This document shows, one piece after another, positions 1-5,422 of a DNA stretch of 5,595 nt. The number at the start of each line of letters is the position of its first letter. The stretch's first letter is position 1. This stretch comes from WTAW01 sp050124775 (GTDB taxonomy: Bacteria; Acidobacteriota; Aminicenantia; Aminicenantales; Aminicenantaceae). Location: contig JASFEP010000307.1 of assembly GCA_050124775.1 (NCBI GenBank), positions 1 through 5,595 on the forward strand. The letters run 5' to 3'. Both the position numbers and the translations under genes were made by a program. The notes beneath the pieces were generated by a model. The model was given only the letters and a program-made list of their open reading frames with translations, had not been told where the DNA came from and ran no database searches.

Positions 1-110
1 TTTTTCTTTATCTTTTAATCCTTGTAAACGATATCACTAAAGAGGTTTTACACAGTTCGTCGGACACTCCTCAAAGAGACCGTAAACTGTTAGTTTTCAA
101 TGAATTGAGT
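1..110. other. tRNA 3' flank, no gene seen
   Basis: This AT-rich stretch lies downstream of the tRNA-Glu gene on the minus strand. I find no open frame of convincing length and no GC-rich hairpin followed by a T-run that would serve as a clear terminator. The first bases are pyrimidine-rich on the plus strand. It is probably the tRNA 3' trailer and spacer, continuing beyond the window edge. Confidence 0.5.
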
Positions 111-186
111 TGGCAGCGCTACGGGGATTCGAACCCCGGTCTGATGGCTGAGAACCACCTGTCCTAGTCCCCTAGACGATAGCGCC
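111..186 (-). tRNA. tRNA-Glu (anticodon CTC)
   Basis: This 76-nt gene reads on the minus strand and folds into a full cloverleaf. The acceptor stem GGCGCTA pairs with TAGCGCT (one terminal G-T wobble), followed by discriminator G and an encoded CCA. The D-arm begins TCGTCTAGGGG, as is typical of bacterial tRNA-Glu. The anticodon stem GGTGG/CCATC closes the loop TTCTCAG, placing anticodon CTC at plus-strand positions 150-152, which reads GAG codons. The T-arm is CGGGG-TTCGAAT-CCCCG. No intron is present. It has its own promoter 15-50 bp upstream and seems to be transcribed alone within the window. Most bacteria read both Glu codons with a TTC tRNA, so this CTC species is probably an accessory isoacceptor. 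Confidence 0.97.
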
Positions 187-206
187 GCACTGTTTGGGGA
201 ATCGCA

Positions 207-236
207 AGGATACCAGATGTACCCCTGTAAAGTCAA
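207..236 (-). promoter_or_regulatory. sigma70-like promoter of tRNA-Glu
   Basis: On the minus strand there is a -35 box TTGACT (231-236, five of six matches), an 18-bp spacer and a -10 box TATCCT (207-212, four of six). Transcription would start near position 200, about 14 nt before the mature tRNA 5' end. The location and the strong -35 box support it. No start site has been measured. Confidence 0.7.
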
Positions 237-255
237 GGATTTGAGGTGATCCTTG
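234..255. repeat. inverted repeat overlapping tRNA -35 box
   Basis: The arms CAAGGAT (234-240) and ATCCTTG (249-255) are perfect 7-bp complements around an 8-nt loop. The left arm overlaps the -35 box of the tRNA-Glu promoter (231-236). No T-run follows on the minus strand, so it is a poor intrinsic terminator for the upstream hydrolase gene. It could be a protein-binding site or chance. Confidence 0.4.
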
Positions 256-359
256 GGAGAGTGCGTTTAAGTTCATTTGAAGCGATAACTGGAAAATTCG
301 CAAATTTAGAAATTCGTAGATTATACTTTTGGGAAAAACTGTTGTTACGGAGAGTAAAT

Positions 360-2006
360 TTATTGTTCGGAAACAGTCAGGTAAAGTTTTAGCCCCAAAA
401 CATTCGTCCCGTATGTTTTTTGGAAGGATTCGATATCCACTTGATCAGTGAGAGAAATTTTTACGTCGTAGGGGCTAGTGTCAGATGTAAAGCGCTCGAG
501 GCTTTTGACCCTTTCGTGATCCTCCAAGGTCCGTTTGAGAATTTCGAAAGCCAGGGCCTTGTTGAGGTAAGGATTGGTTTCACTTTCGTCACCGATAGTG
601 GTGGAGAGACCATGACCGGGAAAAACTTGGGTTTCCGGAGGAAACACACAGAGTTTTGAGCGGATGTTCTCGATCTCCTGGTTCGTCCTTTGGGCTTGTT
701 CCAGGGTGGTTTCACCCCACACCCTGCCGATCCCACCCTTGAAAAGGCAGTCCCCTGAGAACAATGCTCCGTTTATGAAGAAACTGCAGCTCCCTTCGGA
801 ATGACCGGGCGTGTAGATGACTTTCACTTCGAGGTTGTGGAAGGATAGTGTAGTTTCCCCAGAAAAAAAACGGCCGGGGATATGATTTCGGTCGGTTTTA
901 ACGTAGAGATCCTTATCTGCATTGTGAGCGTATATGTCCGCACCATATTTATTGGCATAATGAGAGTTGGCGCCGATGTGGTCCTCATGGCCGTGCGTGT
1001 TGAGGATAGCCAGTATGTTCAAGTTACGCGATTCGATGAATGTTTCGATCCGCTTGTCTTTTGTGCCCGGATCGATGAGGACGGCATCCCCTGTTTTTGA
1101 GTCGAAAACGACATAGGCATTCATGTAAAAAGGCTTCTTCTTTTCTCCCACATTCAGAGTGAATCTTTTGACTCCCCCGGCAAATTCTCTGCCCATGATG
1201 TCAGCACCGGGTGTGCCCAGAGCAGCAAAGATGGCCGCTGAAAGTTTTTCGTTGACCTTCGCTCCAGAAGAGATGGATTGATTGAGACAATCCAGAGCAT
1301 CGTCATATCGCCCCGACATGTAATAGAGATTCGCCAGATTGTTATACGCTTCCCCATGTCTGGGATTTATCTGGATGGCAGCGAGGTATTGCTGCCTTGC
1401 ATTCTCATAATCCTTCAGCCGAAAGAAGATATTTCCGTGATGATAATAATAATTTGCGGGGATGGCCGATGTGGGAGCGACCGATATGACTTCCTGACCT
1501 TCCAGGGCATTGATTTCGCTGCGGGTGGCATTAATGGCCGCTGTAAGCACACATGTCGAATCTTGAAGTTCCCATTGGGTCCTTAAGTCCCCCATCTGTC
1601 GACCGAGCTCCATTCGTTTGGCTCGTTTTTGGCTTTTTGCATCCATTTCTGCACTTAAAAGGATCTTGGCCATAATTTCTGAATCATGCTTGGCTTTTTC
1701 GATGCGGATCAGGGCGTTCGTGAGATCTCCTTTCTGATAGAATATCCGGGAAAGAAAGAAATGGGCTTCAGCGTGCCGGGGGAATTTTTCCAGGCATTTG
1801 AGAAATTGTTTTTCCGCATTCTTGACGTTTCCTTTTTGGAAGGAATCGATTCCTTTTCTCAGATATTTCTCGGCGGATCTGTATTCCTTGATGAAATCGC
1901 TGTCATCGCCCAAAGGCGGTTCGAAAGGAAGGAGAGAATGGACAAATATGAAAATAAAAAAGATCAAAAAAAGGCTGGATATTGTGAAAAATTTCGTTCG
2001 ATGCAA
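360..2006 (-). CDS. membrane-anchored TPR / metallo-beta-lactamase (glyoxalase II-like) protein
   Basis: This 548-residue protein has three parts. Residues 7-27 form a strongly hydrophobic segment after a basic start (HRTK), which suggests a signal anchor with the rest outside the cytoplasm. There is no lipobox. Four TPR-like units follow, at about 43-76, 77-107, 185-216 and 217-248. The pairs are separated by a charged helical stretch (108-172). Residues 278-470 are a metallo-beta-lactamase fold with an intact metal set: H338-G-H340-E-D342-H343, H402 (TPGH), D419 (SGDCLF) and H465 (PGHG). This pattern fits glyoxalase II-like dinuclear hydrolases (known family). Thiolesters are a possible substrate, but that is inference. 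About 50 C-terminal residues (500-548) match no domain I recognise. The start is a TTG codon: an upstream in-frame stop leaves no ATG or GTG, and GGAAG lies 6 nt before it. It is probably monocistronic, with its own promoter. No clear terminator follows. Confidence 0.9.
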   Translation of the reverse strand: MHRTKFFTISSLFLIFFIFIFVHSLLPFEPPLGDDSDFIKEYRSAEKYLRKGIDSFQKGNVKNAEKQFLKCLEKFPRHAEAHFFLSRIFYQKGDLTNALIRIEKAKHDSEIMAKILLSAEMDAKSQKRAKRMELGRQMGDLRTQWELQDSTCVLTAAINATRSEINALEGQEVISVAPTSAIPANYYYHHGNIFFRLKDYENARQQYLAAIQINPRHGEAYNNLANLYYMSGRYDDALDCLNQSISSGAKVNEKLSAAIFAALGTPGADIMGREFAGGVKRFTLNVGEKKKPFYMNAYVVFDSKTGDAVLIDPGTKDKRIETFIESRNLNILAILNTHGHEDHIGANSHYANKYGADIYAHNADKDLYVKTDRNHIPGRFFSGETTLSFHNLEVKVIYTPGHSEGSCSFFINGALFSGDCLFKGGIGRVWGETTLEQAQRTNQEIENIRSKLCVFPPETQVFPGHGLSTTIGDESETNPYLNKALAFEILKRTLEDHERVKSLERFTSDTSPYDVKISLTDQVDIESFQKTYGTNVLGLKLYLTVSEQ

Positions 2007-2012
2007 TTTATT

Positions 2013-2017
2013 CTTCC
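2013..2017 (-). promoter_or_regulatory. ribosome binding site for TTG-initiated gene
   Basis: GGAAG on the minus strand sits 6 nt before the TTG at 2006-2004. An in-frame TGA lies upstream and there is no other usable start codon between it and the TTG. The site therefore supports a TTG start that keeps the whole hydrophobic N-terminal segment. Confidence 0.6.
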
Positions 2018-2033
2018 AAGATGGACCTTTTTT

Positions 2034-2062
2034 ATTATAGCTTGGGAGTCAAAATTGTTCAA
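2034..2062 (-). promoter_or_regulatory. strong sigma70-like promoter of the TPR/hydrolase gene
   Basis: The minus strand carries a perfect -10 box TATAAT (2034-2039), a 17-bp spacer and a -35 box TTGAAC (2057-2062, four of six). The predicted start is near 2027, giving a leader of about 20 nt before the TTG codon. It lies in the 77-bp gap after the CDF gene, so the hydrolase gene need not depend on read-through from that gene. Confidence 0.75.
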
Positions 2063-2066
2063 TTTT
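2051..2066. repeat. AT-rich palindrome covering the -35 box (possible operator)
   Basis: AAAATTG (2051-2057) and CAATTTT (2060-2066) are perfect 7-bp arms around two central bases. The -35 box of the hydrolase promoter lies within this palindrome. Such placement is typical of repressor operators, but the low GC content means a chance palindrome is possible. It has no T-run geometry that would make it a good terminator for the CDF gene. Confidence 0.4.
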
Positions 2067-2083
2067 CCGAATTCGATTCAGAG

Positions 2084-2989
2084 CTAATCCTCGGATTTTT
2101 CGGGATCGATGTGAATAAGAATGTTTGCGGGTTTGGATAATTCGGACTGGATCCGTTCTTCGATCTGATCGATGATTTTGTGACTTTCACGGACAGTAAG
2201 TTCGGGCTCGACGATCACATGAAAATCCAGGAACAATTCCCCGCCGAGACTTCGTGTGCGGAGGGCATGCCACCCGGAAATATCCTCGCTTTGCGAAAGA
2301 ATTCTCTCGATTGTCTGGATAGATTTTTTGTCGGCGGCATGTTCGGTGAGTTCGATGAGGTTATCATAGAATATCTTGCCCGCCACACCCATGATCATGA
2401 TCCCTACAATGATTGCAGCCATATGGTCTGCGTAACCCCAGCCCAGAAGACTGGCGATTCCCCCGATCAAAACTGCCAAAGAGGAAAAAGAGTCGGAGCG
2501 ATGATGCCAGGCATTCGCATATAAGGCAGCGCTGTGTGTCGCCCTAGAGATCTTGCGCGTTATATGAAAAATAATTTCCTTGGATAGGACAGAAATTGCA
2601 GCTACAGCGAGCATGAAAAAACCGGGATAGTTCACTTCCTTGCGAGAGATTGCAGTGCCCCCAGAAAAAACAAAACCGAATCCTACTGCGATCAGAATAA
2701 ATGCGATCATCTGGGATGCGATCGTATCGAATTTTCTGTGGCCGTAGGGGTGTGTGTCATCCGCAGGTCTGCTGGATAAGCGAGCTCCGAACAGGATGAT
2801 CAGGTCCGTGGCGAGATCGGTCAATGAATGGACGCCGTCTGCAATGAGGGCCGAAGATCTTATAAGGAGTCCTGTAGCGATCTTGATTATCATAAGAACG
2901 ATATTTAGGAGCCCCCCCCAAAGGGTGACAGACCGTATTCTTTTTTCTCTTGGGGTAATGGGACCAAATTTGGAATGCAGTATCTTCAT
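2084..2989 (-). CDS. cation diffusion facilitator (CDF) divalent metal exporter
   Basis: This 301-residue inner-membrane protein is a normal-length CDF antiporter that exports divalent metal in exchange for protons. Six membrane helices are visible at about 22-42, 46-68, 90-110, 122-142, 160-182 and 187-208. The transport site is H54-xxx-D58 in helix 2 and H162-xxx-D166 in helix 5. The loop motif D77-D-T-H80-P-Y-G-H84 matches site B of E. coli YiiP. The cytoplasmic domain (about 213-297) keeps counterparts of the YiiP zinc ligands: H241, H257, H270, H293 and D295. HxxxD in both helices resembles zinc-type CzcD/ZnT proteins rather than the DxxxD of YiiP, so zinc is a reasonable guess, with iron, cobalt or manganese not excluded. 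The ATG is the only start after an in-frame stop, yet no Shine-Dalgarno precedes it. The gene is divergent from the YkvI-like transporter. Confidence 0.97.
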   Translation of the reverse strand: MKILHSKFGPITPREKRIRSVTLWGGLLNIVLMIIKIATGLLIRSSALIADGVHSLTDLATDLIILFGARLSSRPADDTHPYGHRKFDTIASQMIAFILIAVGFGFVFSGGTAISRKEVNYPGFFMLAVAAISVLSKEIIFHITRKISRATHSAALYANAWHHRSDSFSSLAVLIGGIASLLGWGYADHMAAIIVGIMIMGVAGKIFYDNLIELTEHAADKKSIQTIERILSQSEDISGWHALRTRSLGGELFLDFHVIVEPELTVRESHKIIDQIEERIQSELSKPANILIHIDPEKSED

Positions 2990-3010
2990 AGAGGTGATTG
3001 GTTCTAGCTA

Positions 3011-3016
3011 ATTATA
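3011..3016 (-). promoter_or_regulatory. -10 box of CDF gene (proximal)
   Basis: A perfect TATAAT lies on the minus strand about 22 bp before the ATG at 2989. Transcription would begin near 3004, giving a leader of only about 15 nt. The hexamer 17 bp upstream is poor (TGATAT), so activity may need an activator or may come from the distal copy. Confidence 0.45.
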
Positions 3017-3029
3017 ATCGAATTCTCTA

Positions 3030-3035
3030 ATTATA
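3030..3035 (-). promoter_or_regulatory. -10 box of CDF gene (distal copy)
   Basis: This is a second perfect TATAAT, exactly 19 bp upstream of the first. Both lie inside the direct repeat CTAATTATA (plus strand 3008-3016 and 3027-3035). No good -35 box is found 16-18 bp upstream. It may be a second start site or part of a repeated binding site. Confidence 0.35.
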
Positions 3036-3157
3036 TCACCCACTCAGATGAGGACCGTTATCTTTTTCTCTGGTTCGTGACGGTTCACTTTTTCCGTGAG
3101 GGAATCAGGAGAAGGACCGTCAGGATGGAGACGATCCTGCTTTTTATCCTGTATAGG

Positions 3158-3175
3158 GACCATTCCCCAATGGTC
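3158..3175. repeat. GC-containing hairpin upstream of transporter promoter
   Basis: GACCATT (3158-3164) pairs perfectly with AATGGTC (3169-3175) around a CCCC loop. It sits just upstream of an A-tract and the predicted -35 box of the transporter gene. On the plus strand it is followed by A residues, not T residues, so it does not look like a terminator there. A protein-binding palindrome is the likelier reading. Confidence 0.4.
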
Positions 3176-3190
3176 AGATAAAAAAAAAGA

Positions 3191-3220
3191 ATGACTGTCT
3201 TCATTTCTTTCTGATATGAT
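3191..3220 (+). promoter_or_regulatory. sigma70-like promoter of YkvI-like transporter gene
   Basis: The plus strand shows ATGACT (3191-3196, four of six matches to the -35 consensus), an 18-bp spacer and TATGAT (3215-3220, five of six matches to the -10 consensus). A run of nine A residues (3180-3188) directly upstream could act as an UP element. Transcription would start near 3227, about 35 nt before the ATG at 3262. Confidence 0.55.
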
Positions 3221-3261
3221 GGGTGGCAAATTAGGTAGACAAGCTATTCGGGCTAGGATCA

Positions 3262-4353
3262 ATGAGCTTTCTCAACACCTCATTCTTCAAGAAATACTTG
3301 CTTCCTGGATTTGTCTTTCAGTCTGTCTTGATCGGTGGAGGATATGGAACAGGGAGAGAGCTCGTCGAGTTTTTCCTCAGCTATGGGCCCCTGGGTGGGC
3401 TGATGGGAATGCTGCTTGTGTCCACTGTGATGTGGTCGCTCTTTTTAGCTGTGACATTCGAATTTTCGAGGAAATTCCAGGCTTATGATTACAGGACATT
3501 CTTCAAGAACCTGCTCGGACCGTTCTGGTTTGTGTTCGAAATCATCTATTTTCTCTATATGCTGATCGTTCTTGCTGTCGTGGGTTCCGCTGCAGGGATT
3601 CTTCTGCGAGACAATTTTGGCATTCCCTACCTGGTTGGAGTGGTATTGATGCTTTCAGCCGTGGGATTTTTAACATTCAAAGGAAGCGCACTGATAGAGA
3701 ATTTCCTCTCTGTGTGGTCTATGATCCTCTACTCTGTATATGCTGCTTTTCTTATCGTCGGAGTCTTGAAATTCGGACCAGAAATTCAAAAAAACTTTTT
3801 AGAAGGAGCGGTCAGACCCGGATGGGCTATGGGGGGATTTAAATATGCACTCTACAACCTGGGGAACATCGCGGCTGTGCTTTTTTGTCTGAATCATATC
3901 GAAAAACGAAGGGAAGCGATCTCGGCCGGTCTGATCGGCGGCGTGATCGGTATCATTCCGGCTGTCCTTTTTTACATCCCTGTTGTCGGTCTCTATCCGA
4001 ATATTCTATCCGAAGAGATTCCAGCCGTTTTCCTTCTGCAGAGGGCGGCCATTGCAGCGTTATTGATCGTATTCCAGGTTATCCTTTTCGGAACCCTTAT
4101 CGAAACAGGGACAGGCTTTATCCACGCCGTCAACCAGCGCATCCAAGTGACACTGGCATCGAAGGGAAAAATATTCGCCCAGTGGCATAGACCGGTCGTG
4201 GCCCTGGTTCTTCTCCTGATCGCTCTGGGGATTTCGACTTTCGGTCTCATAAATCTGATCGCCAAAGGATATGGCGCAGCCAGCTGGGGATTTTTAGTCG
4301 TTTTTATACTGCCTCTTGTGACAGTCGGTCTTTATAAGATTATCAAGCACTGA
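3262..4353 (+). CDS. YkvI-type (COG3949-like) integral membrane transporter
   Basis: This 363-residue protein is almost wholly hydrophobic, with about ten membrane helices near 12-30, 43-66, 88-112, 120-138, 147-169, 192-211, 219-243, 258-283, 310-332 and 337-359. The glycine-rich first helix (IGGGYGTGRELVEFF, 24-38) resembles the broken helix 1 of the YkvI family, related to APC/LeuT-fold secondary transporters. The segment GTLIETGTGFIHAVNQRI (277-294) also fits that family. These matches come from memory of the family, not from a search. The substrate is unknown and the sequence does not identify one. The ATG is the first start after an in-frame TAG at 3232-3234. AGGA lies only 3 nt before it, so the ribosome site is weak. 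It is divergent from the CDF exporter and convergent with guaA, with a palindromic terminator just beyond its stop. Confidence 0.85.
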   Translation: MSFLNTSFFKKYLLPGFVFQSVLIGGGYGTGRELVEFFLSYGPLGGLMGMLLVSTVMWSLFLAVTFEFSRKFQAYDYRTFFKNLLGPFWFVFEIIYFLYMLIVLAVVGSAAGILLRDNFGIPYLVGVVLMLSAVGFLTFKGSALIENFLSVWSMILYSVYAAFLIVGVLKFGPEIQKNFLEGAVRPGWAMGGFKYALYNLGNIAAVLFCLNHIEKRREAISAGLIGGVIGIIPAVLFYIPVVGLYPNILSEEIPAVFLLQRAAIAALLIVFQVILFGTLIETGTGFIHAVNQRIQVTLASKGKIFAQWHRPVVALVLLLIALGISTFGLINLIAKGYGAASWGFLVVFILPLVTVGLYKIIKH

Positions 4354-4361
4354 TTTGGATA

Positions 4362-4418
4362 AAAAGGGGACAGGCTACTTTTTTAATTATCTCTATAAAA
4401 AGTAGCCTGTCCCCTTTT
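4362..4418. terminator. 57-bp perfect palindrome, bidirectional terminator / possible REP-like repeat
   Basis: Two perfectly complementary 22-bp arms (4362-4383 and 4397-4418) flank a 13-nt AT-rich loop. Each arm runs from an A4 tract through GGGGACAGGCTAC to a T5 tract. The element fills most of the 67-bp gap between the convergent transporter and guaA genes, 8 bp after one stop and 2 bp from the other. In both directions the GC-rich outer stem is followed by a T-run, so it can end transcription both ways. The arms are longer and more perfect than a terminator needs. I recall similar GGGGACAGGC-type palindromes recurring between genes in some bacterial genomes, which would make it a REP-like repeat, but that is not verified here. 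Confidence 0.85.
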
Positions 4419-4420
4419 AT

Positions 4421-5353
4421 TTATACGTATTCGATGGTGGCGGGGGGTTTCGTCGTGAGCTCATAAGCGACTCGGCTAACGCCCGGGACTTCGGTCGTTA
4501 TCCGCTTCGCCAGCCTCTTCAGTACATCCCAAGGGACCTCAGTCGGTTCGGCTGTCATTGCGTCATGGCTTTCCACTGACCGCACGATGACGATGTCTCC
4601 AAACCGTCGCTGCCCTTCCTCCACGCCTGTCCCTTTATCGCTCAGCAACACGGCAAAAGCCTGGAAAGGCTTGAGTGGCGTGATCTCCTCCTCCACGATC
4701 GTCGTCGCTTTTCTCACTTTCACCACTCTTTCCGGCGTGACCTCACCCACGATGCGGGTTGCCAAACCGGGGCCTGGAAAGGGCATCCTCTGATGGATCG
4801 ATTCGGGAAGGCCCAGCTCCTTTGCCACCTCTCGTACGCCGGGCTTGAAGAGCTCTTTTACAGGTTCCACGACCTTGAAGCCGTATCCTTCATCCGGGTC
4901 GATCCCGATCTGCTCGAGGATATTGTGCTGCGTCTTCACGCCTCCTTTTGTTTCGATAATATCCGCAGCGATCGTCCCCTGAATCAAAAATCTAGCACCA
5001 CTGTTCCGAACTTCCCTCCCGAACACGGAGTAAAATGTGTTTCGGAATGCCTTTCGAACATCCTCAGGGTGCGTCAATCCTTTGAGCGCGCTAAAAAATT
5101 CATCCTTAACATCCACTATATCGACTTCGATTCCGAGGTCTCCAAAGATCCGCGCGACCTCCTGAGGCTCATTCTCTCTCATCAAGCCATCATCGATGAA
5201 TATCACTTTGAGATTGCCTCCGATGGCACGATAGGCCAGTACGGTACATGCCGAGCTATCCACTCCCCCTGAAAGGGCAGAAATTGCTTTCTCCGATCCG
5301 ACTGTGGATTTGATCTTTTCTATCTGTTCTTCCACAAAATTTGTTACATCCAT
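4421..5353 (-). CDS. guaA: GMP synthase, stand-alone ATP-pyrophosphatase subunit (GuaA subunit B type)
   Basis: This 310-residue cytoplasmic protein carries the synthetase half of GMP synthase, which adenylates XMP and aminates it to GMP with ammonia, the last step of de novo GMP synthesis. The PP-loop SGGVDSS (28-34) binds ATP. FIDDGLMRENE (52-62), QGTIAADIIE (125-134), the PFPGPGLATRI segment (191-201) and the C-terminal KPPATIEYV (302-310) are conserved GuaA motifs, and both the N-type ATP-pyrophosphatase and the dimerization/XMP-binding regions are complete. The glutamine amidotransferase domain (about 200 residues) that begins most bacterial GuaA proteins is absent. The enzyme therefore needs a separate amidotransferase subunit, as in archaea, or free ammonia. 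No such gene is in the window. The ATG at 5353 is chosen because GGGAG lies 6 nt upstream and family homology begins there. A TTG at 5422 would add 23 unlikely residues. Confidence 0.95.
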   Translation of the reverse strand: MDVTNFVEEQIEKIKSTVGSEKAISALSGGVDSSACTVLAYRAIGGNLKVIFIDDGLMRENEPQEVARIFGDLGIEVDIVDVKDEFFSALKGLTHPEDVRKAFRNTFYSVFGREVRNSGARFLIQGTIAADIIETKGGVKTQHNILEQIGIDPDEGYGFKVVEPVKELFKPGVREVAKELGLPESIHQRMPFPGPGLATRIVGEVTPERVVKVRKATTIVEEEITPLKPFQAFAVLLSDKGTGVEEGQRRFGDIVIVRSVESHDAMTAEPTEVPWDVLKRLAKRITTEVPGVSRVAYELTTKPPATIEYV

Positions 5354-5359
5354 CTCGAT

Positions 5360-5364
5360 CTCCC
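5360..5364 (-). promoter_or_regulatory. ribosome binding site deciding the guaA start
   Basis: GGGAG on the minus strand lies 6 nt before the ATG at 5353-5351. It favours this start over the in-frame TTG codons upstream (5422, 5416, 5410), whose extra residues do not resemble GuaA proteins. The predicted promoter also lies inside that upstream stretch. Confidence 0.75.
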
Positions 5365-5380
5365 AGCAAAAATTTTCACC

Positions 5381-5410
5381 ATAATACACTATCTTCCTGT
5401 CAAAATCCAA
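5381..5410 (-). promoter_or_regulatory. possible promoter of guaA
   Basis: TATTAT (5381-5386, five of six) is preceded by an 18-bp spacer and TTGGAT (5405-5410, three of six). Transcription would start near 5374, leaving a leader of about 20 nt. A perfect TTGACA also occurs at 5398-5403, but only 11 bp from the -10 box, too close to pair with it. The assignment is tentative. Confidence 0.4.
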
Positions 5411-5422
5411 GCCCAATAACAA

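Larger units (their letters stand above)
2990..3261. promoter_or_regulatory. divergent promoter region between CDF and YkvI-like genes
   Basis: No credible gene lies here. From left to right it holds two minus-strand TATAAT boxes for the CDF gene, a copy of AGGACCGT at 3051-3058 repeated at 3113-3120, a hairpin at 3121-3139, a second hairpin at 3158-3175, an A-tract (3180-3188) and a plus-strand promoter for the transporter. The density of short symmetric elements suggests binding sites for a regulator, but none is recognised. No SD-preceded small gene was found on either strand. Confidence 0.6.

Noticed and set aside
241..255. GGATCACCTC on the minus strand as a 16S rRNA 3'-end fragment
   Set aside because: It is a ten-base match with no flanking rRNA sequence. 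The gap looks like ordinary intergenic DNA, so the match is probably chance.
1686..2087. A 133-codon open frame on the plus strand
   Set aside because: It is antisense to the N-terminal anchor and TPR region of the hydrolase gene and ignores the strong minus-strand promoter. Its protein matches no family I recognise.
3121..3145. Hairpin CAGGAT/ATCCTG followed by CTTTTT as a plus-strand terminator
   Set aside because: The geometry fits, but no plus-strand gene lies upstream to be terminated and the stem is only six pairs. It is noted as part of the regulatory region only.
3044..3262. A 72-codon open frame on the minus strand in the divergent region
   Set aside because: It overlaps the promoters of both neighbouring genes, has no recognisable motif or hydrophobic pattern, and has a highly charged, low-order composition typical of chance frames.
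4793..5272. A 159-codon open frame on the plus strand
   Set aside because: It lies wholly antisense to the guaA ATP-pyrophosphatase gene, whose protein has clear family motifs. The plus-strand protein has none.
5398..5403. Perfect TTGACA as the guaA -35 box
   Set aside because: It lies only 11 bp from the best -10 box (5381-5386), and no acceptable -10 sequence occurs 16-18 bp downstream of it.
5354..5422. A longer guaA start at TTG 5422 adding 23 residues
   Set aside because: The added residues do not look like the start of GuaA proteins, the stretch contains the predicted promoter, and a good ribosome site precedes the ATG at 5353.
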